Assembly (NCBI GenBank): GCA_039105265.1 | Contig: JAPFFF010000043.1 | Span: 992,001 to 1,056,000, forward strand | Length of the DNA stretch: 64,000 bases | Direction of reading: 5' to 3' | From: Tritrichomonas musculus | Lineage: Eukaryota > Parabasalia > Tritrichomonadida > Tritrichomonadidae | In this document: piece after piece, positions 50,101 to 60,237 of the stretch | Numbering within the stretch: position 1 is the first letter of the stretch | Layout of the letters: each line of letters opens with the position of its first letter | The notes under the pieces: generated by a model | Databases searched by the model: none | What the model saw: only the letters and a program-made list of their open reading frames with translations | Told to the model about the DNA's origin: nothing | Program-made: the position numbers and the translations under genes

Positions 50101-50917
50101 TCATTCTTCTTCTTCTTCATGTTGTTCTTCTTCTTCTTCTTCATGTTGTTCTTCTTCTTCTTCTTCATGTTGTTCTTCTTCTTCATGTCGTTGTTGTCGT
50201 TGTTGTTCTTCTTCTTCTTCTTCATGTTGTTGTTGTTGTTTTTCTTCATGTCATTCTTCTTCTTCTTCATGTTGTTCTTCTTCTTCTTCTTCATGTTGTT
50301 CTTCTTCTTCTTCTTCATGTTGTTCTTCTTCTTCATGTCGTTGTTGTTGTTGTTGTTCTTCTTCTTCATGTTGTTGTTCTTCTTCTTCTTCTTCATGTTG
50401 TTGTTCTTCTTCTTCTTCATGCCATTCTTCTTCTTCTTCTTCTTCTTCATGTCGTTGTTGTTGTTCTTCTTCTTCTTCATGTAGTTCTTCTTCTTCGTGT
50501 TCTTCTTCTTCTTCACGTCATTCTTCTTCTTCACGTCATTCTTCTTCTTCACGTCATTCTTCTTCTTCTTCATGTCGTTCTTCTTCTTCATGTTGTTCTT
50601 CTTCTTCATGTTGTTGTTCTTCTTCTTCTTCTTCATGTTGTTGTTCTTCTTCTTCTTCATGCCATTCTTCTTCTTCTTCTTCTTCTTCATGTCGTTGTTG
50701 TTGTTCTTCTTCTTCTTCATGTAGTTCTTCTTCTTCGTGTTCTTCTTCTTCTTCACGTCATTCTTCTTCTTCACGTCATTCTTCTTCTTCTTCATGTCGT
50801 TCTTCTTCTTCATGCCGTTCTTCTTCTTCATGTTGTTCTTCTTCTTCATATTGTTCTTCTTCTTCATGTTGTTCTTCTTCTTCATGTTGTTCTTCTTCTT
50901 CATGTTGTTCTTCTTAA
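47189..50917. repeat. 3.7-kb trinucleotide-type array (TTG/TTC/ATG/TCG)
   Basis: Almost the whole stretch is built from modules (TTG)1-5 (TTC)2-7 ATG, sometimes with TCG, about 15-27 bp each and near 200 in number. The minus strand therefore contains T almost only in ATG. Because all units are multiples of three, several frames are open for hundreds of codons on both strands (plus: Phe/Leu/Met or Ser/Cys; minus: Lys/Asn/Met or Glu/Gln/His). I read these as by-products of the repeat, not as genes. A possible exception is the Glu/Gln frame, which has a few stops. The only frame slip is near 48530. Two longer duplications are visible at about 50380-50560 and 50620-50800. Confidence 0.9.
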
Positions 50918-51541
50918 ATTCCTCTCGAAAAATATGTCTTTTTTATATTATATTTATCATTAATACTATCATTTAAAAATTATATTTTGAAAGAAAAATG
51001 ATCTATCGAGTGGATAGAAGTTTCCATACCTTTTTTTCAGTAAAAATATTTAATGATAAGATACCAATAAATGACTAAATTAGGATCAAATATATAAAAA
51101 TTTCATTTGAAATGTCTGATATCAAAAGCAGAGAAAAAAAATCTCGATCTCCTAAATCGATCTTTAGTATCATTGAATCAATTATCGATTGCGAGAATGG
51201 GAAAATATCAAGCCTAGTTATTATATTCATAGATATGCGTATATACTCTTTTGTAGATTTTGGTTCTTTTAAAATAAAAATAGATATTGATAAAATTTAA
51301 TAGATATTAAGTGCCCCAAAAAAGGGGGGTCTCATTCAATAAAATAGGAGTCGACGATCAAGTTAAGAAAAAATTGAATATTTTTTCAGAAAATAAAATT
51401 TTAAGAAAAAAAATTTTTTTCAAATATTTTTTTCTCAAAATAAATTTTTATTATCGTTTTCCCTTGAAATTAATTATTTTTTGAATCTACCCTCTTTATT
51501 CCTCTCACTTTTTAATTTTTTTTATTAAAATTAGGCTGTAA
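50918..51541. other. Gap with a solo transposon-end-like motif
   Basis: AGAAGTTTCCATACCT at about 51018 resembles the right end of the transposon at 18231-19427, but no partner end was found. CCCC-A6-GGGG near 51314 forms a small hairpin. The 62-codon frame at 51112 shows no known features. Confidence 0.4.
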
Positions 51542-52153
51542 TTATTTCAGGATTTGCAGATCAGGGCAGTTTTCAAATGCTCCATAGCCAATTTCGGTGA
51601 CAGAAGGTGGAATTTTAATGCTTTTAAGCGATATGCATTTATTGAAGCAACGAGTTCCAATTGATTTCACATTTGGTGGAATGTTTATACAAGAGAGCGA
51701 TGTGCACGCTGCGAAAGCGTATTGGCCAATGTCTGTCACAGATGAAGGAATATCAAACTTTTCAAGAGAACGACATCCGGCAAAAGCCCATTCTCCGATA
51801 CTTGTAATATCTGGCGGAAACACGACATTTTTTAATGAAAAGCATCCAGCAAAGACATGGTTTCCAATTGACTTAACGGACGAAGGAATTTCGACACTGA
51901 CGAGTGATGCGCATTCATTGAAAGCCCATGTTCCAATTGAGACGACTGATGGAGGAATCACAATGCTTGCAAGATATGTACATCCAGAAAAGGCAGCCCA
52001 AGGAATAGAAGTCAGATTTGCTGGAATGTCGAAATTTGTAAGTTTCCTGCAATTACTGAAGCAACTTTTACCAATTTCGATTCCTTTTTGGTTCAATAAT
52101 AACTTAATAATATCTTGTTGATTATTAATTCCTGCCAAATGCAATGGTGTCAT
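51542..52153 (-). CDS. Ankyrin plus BspA-type LRR part of a DUF3447 gene
   Basis: The frame begins in an ankyrin unit (MTPLHLAGINNQQDIIKLLL), then passes after IEIG straight into six to seven LRR_5 repeats (IPPSVVSIGTWAFNECASL type) and ends at 51542. It is the continuation of the DUF3447 frame at 52267-53454 after an approximately 170-bp insert placed right after IDIN. The ankyrin-to-LRR join 'KGIEIGKSCFSNCRKL' matches 'KGIKIGANIMKRCKTL' in the gene at 15465 and 'PEIKIGYKCFYECKNL' at about 63.3 kb, so the three genes share one ancestor. Confidence 0.75.
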   Translation of the reverse strand: MTPLHLAGINNQQDIIKLLLNQKGIEIGKSCFSNCRKLTNFDIPANLTSIPWAAFSGCTYLASIVIPPSVVSIGTWAFNECASLVSVEIPSSVKSIGNHVFAGCFSLKNVVFPPDITSIGEWAFAGCRSLEKFDIPSSVTDIGQYAFAACTSLSCINIPPNVKSIGTRCFNKCISLKSIKIPPSVTEIGYGAFENCPDLQILK

Positions 52154-52266
52154 GTTAATAAAATATAATTTTATAGAATTCCATTTAAATATATAAATAA
52201 AGAATTTTATTTGAAAATTTGGTTTGAATTTGATTGAAATGAAAAACATCAAATTTCATAAAAATT

Positions 52267-53454
52267 TCAATAAAAAAAAAATTTTCTTTGGATTCGGATT
52301 AAAAAAAAATTTGATTTTAAAATAAATACTGCATTTATATCAATTTCCTTATCTTTCAAGAAAAGCTTAACAAGTTCATAATAGCCAAATTCACAAAGAT
52401 AATAGAATGCGAATTGTTTTTTCAAATTCTCAATAACAAAAGAATAGTTGTAGCATCCAAAGATGCAATAATAAAGGTTGTCAAATATATCTTCACCAAT
52501 ATCGTAAAGCTTTTCCTTGTCATTAATGTAGTATTCAATGAGATAAGTTGCAATATCATTATGATGACATTTGATTGATTCCTTAACGCATCTTACAAAA
52601 TCATCTTCCGGTGGCCGAATTTTATTTTCTTCGAGAATATTTCGAATCACTTCAGCGTTATTTGAATGGATTGCATAAAGCCACGTTAACGGTGTCAATT
52701 TAACATCGTTTATTAACAAATATTGAATAATTTGAATTGAACCGTAAAATGCAGCATATTCAATTAAAAGTGGTTCTTTTTGAATCAAAAAGTCATTCGT
52801 CTCAAAAAGTGAAGTTGGAATTTGGCCTGAAAGTGGATAATTCGTTTGAGTTACATAAGAAACAAATGATTCAATTGAATCATTCCGGATGATGGTACAA
52901 ATAGTGCTATCGTTCTCTCCAATTTTGCGGTTTTTGTAAAAAAGTGACATTTCATCTTTTGAATAATCAACTAACTTGGATTCTATTAATTGGGTGTCAT
53001 CTGGTGTAAGCTTGCTTTTGATCTCTGGATAAAAATAAAATTTGTAGTTTTTTCGACGATCGCTATTTTTTACGTTGATTAAAGATAGAATTGATTCTTC
53101 TGGATTTTTTATCATTTTTTGTTCTAAAAGAAAAAGAAGAATTAGTTCATTGTTTTCAAATATTTGGATAAGTTCAACGTCAATGAAGTTTTCTTTGATT
53201 TGAGGTAAATAATGTGATAGAATTTTTTCTATTTTATTAAAAAAGTGATGCGATCTATGATAATTCTCTGATAATTTGGATATCAATGAAAGAAATTCGC
53301 GAAAAGTCCCTTTTTCCTTAATGATATTTTGATTTTGAAAAATATCGGCTAAAATTTGTAATTCGGTGTCGCTTTCCTCTTGGCATGCAAAATAGTTCAT
53401 GATTGTTTCATAGAACTTCATTTGCTGGTTAGCATAATCTTGTATTTCCATCAA
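52267..53454 (-). CDS. DUF3447 protein, N-terminal part of a DUF3447-ankyrin-BspA gene
   Basis: Starts MMEIQDYANQQMKFYETIMN. It shows NYHRSHHFFNKIEKIL, IKSKL, GENDSTICTIIRND, SLFETNDFLI, IEYAAFYGSIQIIQYL, IHSNNAEVIRNILEE and ESIKCHHNDIATYL. The last unit ends KEIDINA at about 52320, after which Phe/Ile/Leu-rich translation of the insert runs to the stop at 52267. The start overlaps the 3' end of the upstream unrecognised relic by 26 bp. Confidence 0.8.
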   Translation of the reverse strand: MMEIQDYANQQMKFYETIMNYFACQEESDTELQILADIFQNQNIIKEKGTFREFLSLISKLSENYHRSHHFFNKIEKILSHYLPQIKENFIDVELIQIFENNELILLFLLEQKMIKNPEESILSLINVKNSDRRKNYKFYFYPEIKSKLTPDDTQLIESKLVDYSKDEMSLFYKNRKIGENDSTICTIIRNDSIESFVSYVTQTNYPLSGQIPTSLFETNDFLIQKEPLLIEYAAFYGSIQIIQYLLINDVKLTPLTWLYAIHSNNAEVIRNILEENKIRPPEDDFVRCVKESIKCHHNDIATYLIEYYINDKEKLYDIGEDIFDNLYYCIFGCYNYSFVIENLKKQFAFYYLCEFGYYELVKLFLKDKEIDINAVFILKSNFFLIRIQRKFFFY

Positions 53455-54200
53455 GAAAATTAAGTATTGAATGTAATGGAAAATAAACTTTTTGAATTTT
53501 CAAAATATTTGAATAAAATTTGTAGTTTTTTCTATCAATTATTTCACCATCAATATTGAAGGCATTTTGATCGTTCAGCTTAATAATATCCCACAGAATA
53601 TCAGATCTCTTAATAGCCATAACGACACCATTAACAACTTCAGATAGGACTGTTTTTGGAGTCATTTGAATGAATTTTGAATCATTAAAATAATTCAAAG
53701 TAACCGGAATTGATCCTTCATTTTTCTGAGGGACGATAATGAAGTAATTCAAAACTTTCAGAGAGTCAATGTACATTTCAACCTCATATAATCCATCCTC
53801 TTGAAAAACGATATAACTGATGAAACGGCATCTTTCTGGATGATTTTTTATCTTCTTTTCAATGACTTCGTAACTTGTGATTCCATCTGTTGATTGAATC
53901 TGCTTGAAATTTGACGTTTCTTTTTATATATATTTTAAAATCAATGTTATTAAAAGGTGAGATACAACTATATGTTTGTTCAACATATCCATGATTTGCT
54001 GTTATCTTTATAAATGGATATGTTTCAGTCTTCAATTTTCGTCCAAATGGATGAATTTTGAGGCATTGAAAAAAGTCAGCAAAATTCAATTTGAATGGAA
54101 GAAATTTCTGACTTTCTTCACAAGGATATTGGTAACATAGTGTATCATATAATGGAATAAGAAAGAAGTTTGTATCAAATTTACTCTTGAATGTCTTCAT
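53429..54200 (-). pseudogene. Unrecognised protein with one frameshift
   Basis: From the ATG at 54200 (MKTFKSKFDTNFFLIP) the frame reads to about 53900, then the sense continues one frame over (TSYEVIEKKIKNHPERCRFI, then GLYEVEMYIDSLKVLNYFI) to the stop at 53429. A TCATTT lies about 33 bases before the ATG. The protein has alternating strands and PFGRKLKTETYPFIKI-type segments; the second half, with repeated Tyr/Val strands, could be an Ig-like or transglutaminase-associated domain. I do not recognise the family with confidence. One frameshift separates the two halves. Confidence 0.45.
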
Positions 54201-54403
54201 AATATTTAATAAAATAACAAAGTCACAAATGAATAAAATAATTAAATTGTATGAAAAATAACACAAATTAAATTTAGTGCCATGGATCTATTGAAATGGT
54301 ATGGATAAAATGAAAGCACGTTTTATTTGCATATCGTCCAATAAATAGTTGATTTCTACCATTCTTATCAAATTATTAAATGTTTTATTAAAAAAAGTAA
54401 ATA

Positions 54404-54865
54404 TCATTGAAGAGAGGTAATATTCTCTTCAACTTTATCAATTATTTCTTTAAAACCTCCAAGTCCATTGATTAATTCAAACCCTAGTTTATCATAACTT
54501 GCTGATGTAATACGAGATGCCGCCATTAAATGTACAGCCAAATTATTCCTATTAATTATTTCTTCATATCCTTTAATTTGCGTAAGATCCCTTAAATCCA
54601 ATCCAAATTCATAACAAAGACGTTTCAAGCAAAAATAATCTTCTTCATTTTCTTCTGTTATTGTTTCACTTATTTTACCTGATTCCTTAATAAAAGAAAT
54701 GGCAGCATAATCAATTAATATATCTCTATACACTTTATTCAATTTTTCTGTTAACAATTGTCCATTATAATAGATTTGATCTTCATGTATTTTTGATTGG
54801 TATATATCCCAACTGGTTGCACGCTTTTTAATTACTATTTGAGGTGCGATAAATTCAAGTGTCAT
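54404..54865 (-). CDS. Unrecognised small protein
   Basis: 153 codons, MTLEFIAPQIVIKKRATSWD..., mostly helical and acidic with no membrane segment. The C-terminal part (HLMAASRITSASYDKLGFEL) is compositionally like a real protein. It lies alone between two relics, and neither a domain nor an initiator motif was seen. It could also be a fragment of a larger gene. Confidence 0.45.
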   Translation of the reverse strand: MTLEFIAPQIVIKKRATSWDIYQSKIHEDQIYYNGQLLTEKLNKVYRDILIDYAAISFIKESGKISETITEENEEDYFCLKRLCYEFGLDLRDLTQIKGYEEIINRNNLAVHLMAASRITSASYDKLGFELINGLGGFKEIIDKVEENITSLQ

Positions 54866-55464
54866 TAAGATTTTGTGAAGTGATTTAAATTTTTGAAAAT
54901 GGTCATAAATTCATGGCATAATCCTTTATTTTTTATGCTATAGGGATAGCATGTAATAATTAATGAATCAATTGATAAAAAAAATCTATTCTGAATTATC
55001 TTCGAAGATAAATTACCATTATTATTTTATATATCTGACATATATTTTAAATTGAGTAAAAATATCAAGATATTAGAAAAAAAATATCACATTATTTTTT
55101 AAAAAAAGCATGCTCAATGGAATCTACACCGGCAAGAAACTTGTTTCTCTTAATCTGAGTCCTCAGAACTCTAAATTGGCTGAAAAAATGCACATATAAA
55201 AATTATCAAAGACGTTAAGTCACCTCACATGAATACCTCTAAAAAAGAAGATAAACAAATTTGTATTTGTTTTGTATTAAAAAAAAAACATAAGATAATA
55301 ACAGAGGTGAATTGGTCATTTTAATTTTCAATTTTATTTAAAAATTTAATACTGATACGAATTAAAGATCTAATTATAATTATTAGTTTATTGAACACTC
55401 CTTTTTTATTGTTCATTACTCATAAATTTAGAACTCCCTTTTTAACTTTAATGGATTGTTTTAC
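54866..55464. other. Gap: AT-rich intergenic DNA
   Basis: No gene or repeat recognised; contains runs of A and T only. Confidence 0.5.
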
Positions 55465-57942
55465 TTATTGACTTAGCATTGATCTTATTTCTTTATCTTC
55501 GGATAATTCTATTGGTTTCCTCTCTTTGTTATCTGTTGCATTAATATTAATATTTTTATTAGTTAATAAAGTTTTAATAATATTTAAATTTCCTTTTGAA
55601 ACAGCTATGTGCAATGGTGTTTCTTCTTTATTTTCTTCTTTAATTTCTTCAATTATTAATTGTTGATTTTCTCTTTCAAATATTCCTTTGCAATGCCAAT
55701 AATAAAGTGACGATTTTAAATTAATATCGATATTTTTATGTTCAACTAGCATCTTAACGATTTCAATATTATCATTCTGAACAGCAAGATATAATGGTGT
55801 AATTTCTTTGAAATCTTTTTCTTCTTTTTCTTTTCTATTTGTGTCAGAAGAAAAATGATAATTTTTGATTAATGATTTCATATTAACATCAATGTTTTCA
55901 TTGCCAATTAAAACTTGAACTATTTCAGAATCATTATTTTCAACAGCTAAAAAAAGTGCTGTTTTTTCATAGTAATGCGGTAAAACAGAACATGACATTG
56001 AATTTCCATTATTTATAGATTCATCTATACTATCCCTTACACTAGTTTTAGAAGAATTCATTGCTTTTTCATCGAATATATCTGTATCACAATTCTCTTT
56101 ATCTTTATATTTTTCGTTAATATCAATATTTTTATTTTCAATCAACATTTTAACTATTTCAGGGTTTTTGTTCATTATTGCTCTATGTAATAAATATATA
56201 TTTGGCTTTAAATTAACATTAATATTTTTTCTAGCAAGTAGTAATGTTGCAATCTCTGTTTTATTAGACCAAATGGCCTCAAATAATGCTGTACTCTCAA
56301 AAAATTTAGGTCTAGAATGAGATTCTTCGTCATCAACATACAAATAATTGGTAGTGATTATAGCATTGATATCAATATCTTTATGATCAAGTAATAATTG
56401 AACGATTTCAATGTCATTATTCGTAACAGCTTGATAAAGCGCTGAATATTCTGTTAATGTTTCATAAAAAGTCGCCTGATGATGTACCAATGATTTAAGA
56501 TTGATATCTAAATCATTTCTTTTGATCAAAATTCTTACAGCATCAATATTACTTTTTTTAACAGCTGAAAATAATGGAGTATGTGCATGCCTGTTAATAT
56601 ATGATTTTAAATTTATATCAATATCTTTATGTTGAAGTAATAATTGAATAATTTTAATATTACCATTTTCAACTGCTCCATATAATGGTGTATATTCACC
56701 CACTACAAAATTATCAACATATGATTTCTGATTAACATCAATATCTTTATGTTGAAGTAACAGTTGGACAATTTCTAAATTACTATTTTCAATAGCATAA
56801 AACAATAGTGTTTTTTGTTTCTTTACTTCTTCTCCGTCAATATTATATTCTTTTAATAGTCTAGAATTAATGTCAATATCATTACAATCTAGCATGATTT
56901 TATTAAATAAAAGAAAATAGTCTCTTTTGCATAACAGGAATAAAAGATCAGAATTTATTAATTCAGGTTGAATTAAAGCAAAATTATATGATTTTAAACT
57001 TTCTTTTAAAACAAATAAAGAAATATCATCAGTTTCAAAATAGTTCGTTAGTATATAATTAGTTAATTCATTATGATGACAACGAATCGAAGCTTTAAGG
57101 CAATCTTTTAATGTTTGTTTATCATGAATAATGCCATATTCTTCAAGGATATGTATTATTTCTGGATTTCGACCATAAATTGCAAAAAGCAACAAATTAT
57201 TTGTTATAGTGTAATTTTGTTTTATCAAATATTTAAAAATTTTAACTGATCCAAAAAATGCAGAATATTGTAAATAATTTATTGGCTGTGATTGTAATAT
57301 AAATAAGTTTGTTTCAAATATTGATGGATAAATATCTTTATATAAAGGAAATTTTGTTTTATTGATATACAATATGAATTCATCAATGAGATCTTTATGA
57401 ATCAATTGTAAAACATAGTTGTCACCATATTCTGTTTTCCTTATTTCTTTTATATCCTCAGGAATTGATGAAATATACCAAGACTCATTATCAAAAAACT
57501 GTTTGATTTCCGGAAACAAATATTTTCCATCATCTGAAAGATTTTTTGTATCATCGTAAAATATATTTGACATATTTGATACAATAAACTTATCAAAAAA
57601 GATTATTTTTTCTTCTGAAAGAAAAAGAATTATTTTCGTATTATATTTAAAAAAATTGTATATTTCGATATTTGAGAAATTTCTCTTGATTTCATCTTTG
57701 AGTGATAGAATAATTTTGAAAATTTTATCAAAAAAATTACTTAATCGATGATGATAGTCGATTATTGTTGAAAGTAAGCGTATTACTGATCTTAATAAAT
57801 GTTTATTGCAAAAAATTTTTTGATCATTAAATAATTTTAAAAGGAATTTAAGTTCTTCCTGGTCGTTATCTTCATCATCTAAATATTTTAAAAGTATAGT
57901 TTGAATCAAAATCATTTTGTCTATGTATTCTTGAACTTCCAT
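55465..57942 (-). CDS. DUF3447-ankyrin repeat protein, uninterrupted
   Basis: 825 residues in one frame. The DUF3447 region (about 1-350) has YHHRLSNFFDKIFKII, IKQFF, GDNYVLQLIHKD, SIFETNLFIL, LQYSAFFGSVKIFKYL, IYGRNPEIIHILEE and ASIRCHHNELTNYI. About ten ankyrin repeats follow (such as TPLYGAVENGNIKIIQLLLQ, then HKDIDINLK), ending with TPLHIAVSKGNLNIIKTLLT and a cap ELSEDKEIRSML. Between IDxNxKS and the next TPL/TAL, several repeats carry in-frame hydrophilic loops of 5 to about 50 residues, at exactly the place where the other ankyrin loci of this window carry stop-containing inserts. This gene seems intact and is the best reference for the family here. Confidence 0.9.
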   Translation of the reverse strand: MEVQEYIDKMILIQTILLKYLDDEDNDQEELKFLLKLFNDQKIFCNKHLLRSVIRLLSTIIDYHHRLSNFFDKIFKIILSLKDEIKRNFSNIEIYNFFKYNTKIILFLSEEKIIFFDKFIVSNMSNIFYDDTKNLSDDGKYLFPEIKQFFDNESWYISSIPEDIKEIRKTEYGDNYVLQLIHKDLIDEFILYINKTKFPLYKDIYPSIFETNLFILQSQPINYLQYSAFFGSVKIFKYLIKQNYTITNNLLLFAIYGRNPEIIHILEEYGIIHDKQTLKDCLKASIRCHHNELTNYILTNYFETDDISLFVLKESLKSYNFALIQPELINSDLLFLLCKRDYFLLFNKIMLDCNDIDINSRLLKEYNIDGEEVKKQKTLLFYAIENSNLEIVQLLLQHKDIDVNQKSYVDNFVVGEYTPLYGAVENGNIKIIQLLLQHKDIDINLKSYINRHAHTPLFSAVKKSNIDAVRILIKRNDLDINLKSLVHHQATFYETLTEYSALYQAVTNNDIEIVQLLLDHKDIDINAIITTNYLYVDDEESHSRPKFFESTALFEAIWSNKTEIATLLLARKNINVNLKPNIYLLHRAIMNKNPEIVKMLIENKNIDINEKYKDKENCDTDIFDEKAMNSSKTSVRDSIDESINNGNSMSCSVLPHYYEKTALFLAVENNDSEIVQVLIGNENIDVNMKSLIKNYHFSSDTNRKEKEEKDFKEITPLYLAVQNDNIEIVKMLVEHKNIDINLKSSLYYWHCKGIFERENQQLIIEEIKEENKEETPLHIAVSKGNLNIIKTLLTNKNININATDNKERKPIELSEDKEIRSMLSQ

Positions 57943-58499
57943 TTTAAATTAATTAAAAAAAACTGCCCAATTACAAAAACAAACGTTCTTTCATTTAATC
58001 ATTTTACAAAATAATTCACAATAAATTATATAAATAATAATAATAATAATAAATTATATAAATAAATGACTCTTTGTGAATAATTGAATAATTCTTTGTG
58101 TCAAGAAATTCCATTTTAATTAGAATTTCTTTTTCAGCCGATTCTAATTGCGCACATTTGTTGACTTGGCACATATCGATTTCAAACACGTATGGGAAGT
58201 TTATGACACCTTGTCTAATCCATTAATTAACTCGATATGAATATTGTTATCCAATGATAATTCGGTCAGTAAATGTTTGAGTTGGTGTAATTAATGTAGT
58301 TTCTGTTCTTTGGAAATTGTTTGATTTTATCTTTTTGTGTTTCCATTGATGTGGTTTCTGTTCCTTGGAAAGGATCCATGATGCTGGAATTGATTCCCGC
58401 TTTTCTTGATCCAGAATTAATAGGAAAGACCAAATAAATCAATTTTTTGAGGGGAACCAGAGAATGTGCAAAATTTTAACTTTGCATTTAATTTCGAAC
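57943..58499. other. Gap before the inverted duplication
   Basis: AT-rich with a short (ATA/AAT)-type microsatellite near 58030. Around 58200-58440 the composition is mixed and two similar words (GTTTCTGTTCTTTGGAA, GTTTCTGTTCCTTGGAA) occur 60 bp apart. No gene is recognised. Confidence 0.45.
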
Positions 58500-58740
58500 C
58501 TTTTTAATTTATTTATATAATAATTGTGTAAAAAATATATGTGGGCTTTTATTTTTTAAAATGCAGCAAATTAATAATCCATTCCAATTTTTGGTATAAG
58601 TTTATTTTTTGAATAGTCATTCAAATTTGAATTGACGAAATTTTAAAATTTTTAAAATTTTTCAAAAACATTCAAAAGTTTTAAAAATTTTTAACTTTTC
58701 TTGTCAAATAAAGAAATTTTACATTTAGCATTAAAACACT

Positions 58741-58746
58741 TCATTA
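58741..58746 (+). promoter_or_regulatory. Initiator TCATTA
   Basis: TCATTA ends 8 bases before the ATG of the left Sel1 gene; conserved in the inverted copy. Confidence 0.6.
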
Positions 58747-58754
58747 TTATATAA

Positions 58755-59705
58755 ATGAGTCAAGTTAAGAATGAAATAGAAAAAATGAAGAAAGAAGCAG
58801 ATGAAGGAAATGTTGAATCAATGTTTAAATATGCAGAAAAGTTAACAAATGGAAATGGTGTCATGATCAACAAGAAAGAAGCATCGATATATTTTAAAAA
58901 AGCAGCAGATTTAGGACATGAAAAATCAATTGTTGAATATGCATTTATGTTATCACATGGAGAAGGAATCAAAGAAGATAAAGAAGAAGCATCGAAATAT
59001 TTCAAACGAAGTGCAGATTTAGGCAATGTCAGATCAATGCTTGAATATGCAAGAATGAGAGAACACGGTGAAGGAATTGAAATAAATATGGAAGAATCGG
59101 CGAAATATTGTAAGATGGCAGCCGACGAAGGAGATGTCTTTGGTCAATTCAATTATGGTTCCAAATTAAGAAATGGTGAAGGAGTTGACATAAACATCGA
59201 AGAATCAATCAAGTATTTGAAAATGGCGGCAAACCAAGGATTTCCATTTGCAATTATAACTTTGTCATCGATGTATTCTGATGGTGAAATAAAAAATGCC
59301 AACAAAGAAGAAGCTCTTAAATATACAAAAATGGCAGCTGAAAATGGTCATGTTCCATCTCTTTGCGAATATGGTAAAATGTTAAGAGATGGAGAAGGTG
59401 TTGAAGCAGATGAAGAATCAGCCAAAGAATGCTTTTTTGCAGCAGCAGAAAATGGATATCCAGAAGGAATGCTTTTATATGCAGAAATTCTTGAAAAAAG
59501 TGGCAACAAAGAAGACATCAAAGAATCAGCCAAATATTACAAAATGTCAGCAGATAATGGAAATAAGCAAGCAATGCTTAGATATTCAAGCATGCTTAAA
59601 AATGGCGAAGGTGTAGAGATAAATGAAGAAGAAAGCCAAAAATATGCAGATATGGCACTTACATTTAATGAACCACAAAATGGCATTGAATGCACAATTT
59701 GTTAA
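58755..59705 (+). CDS. Sel1-repeat protein, left copy
   Basis: 316 residues, MSQVKNEIEKMKKEADEG... About eight Sel1-like repeats of 36 residues (SMFKYAEKLTNGNGVMINKK, KEASIYFKKAADLGHEKSIV) run from residue 10 to 300, and the protein ends CTIC. Sel1/TPR-like solenoids bind other proteins; here nothing else is attached (no signal peptide, kinase or membrane segment), so a cytosolic adaptor is likely. The start is supported by an initiator motif. The gene has an inverted twin at 60238-61188 with the same protein sequence as far as I can compare. Confidence 0.9.
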   Translation: MSQVKNEIEKMKKEADEGNVESMFKYAEKLTNGNGVMINKKEASIYFKKAADLGHEKSIVEYAFMLSHGEGIKEDKEEASKYFKRSADLGNVRSMLEYARMREHGEGIEINMEESAKYCKMAADEGDVFGQFNYGSKLRNGEGVDINIEESIKYLKMAANQGFPFAIITLSSMYSDGEIKNANKEEALKYTKMAAENGHVPSLCEYGKMLRDGEGVEADEESAKECFFAAAENGYPEGMLLYAEILEKSGNKEDIKESAKYYKMSADNGNKQAMLRYSSMLKNGEGVEINEEESQKYADMALTFNEPQNGIECTIC

Positions 59706-59754
59706 ATTATTTTTTGTGTTTTTTAAAATGATAAAGAATATATATGATTTTTTA

Positions 59755-60185
59755 AAAATCAAACAAACAAAACTTGGTACCAAGTTTTGTAAATCTTTTA
59801 ATAGAACATCTAATTATTGATAATTAGATGTTATTGAAAAATGACTCCCGTTAATGATACTGTTAAAAAATTCATGTTTAAACATCATTTTAAAAAAATC
59901 ATATTTTATAATTTGTGATTAACATTTATATTATGATTAGATAAAAAATTTAAAAAATATATTGTAAAAATTTAATATTTGAATCCTGATTTTTTTAGTA
60001 TTAAATCTAGATCTTTAGCGATTGATAGCAGATCTGAATACAAAGAACTAGAATCTAGATTATTCAAATTGAGAGCTAATTGGTTAAATAGTGAAAATTA
60101 ATTTTATAAAATTTACCTTAAGAATTTATTTATTTGTGATCCCACTTAATAATCACACAAACATTTCAACATTGGTAAACATCAT
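59755..60185. other. Spacer of the inverted duplication, with two perfect palindromes
   Basis: A 24-bp perfect palindrome (ACAAAACTTGGT and its complement, 59767-59790) and a 13-bp inverted repeat AACATCTAATTAT / ATAATTAGATGTT (59805-59832) follow the left gene. AAACATCATTTT plus AAAAAAATCATAT occurs at 59879-59903 and again at 60177-60201, across the inner end of the right arm. Confidence 0.85.
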
Positions 60186-60237
60186 TTTAAAAAAATCATA
60201 TATATTCTTTATCATTTTAAAAAACACAAAAAATAAT

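Noticed and set aside
47189-50917. Very long open frames on both strands (up to more than 1200 codons)
   Set aside because: They consist only of Phe/Leu/Met, Ser/Cys or Lys/Asn/Met and arise automatically from a triplet-based tandem array; no start context or domain.
51012-51034. End of a second copy of the 18231-19427 transposon
   Set aside because: Only about 13 bases match one end; no opposite end or target duplication was found nearby.
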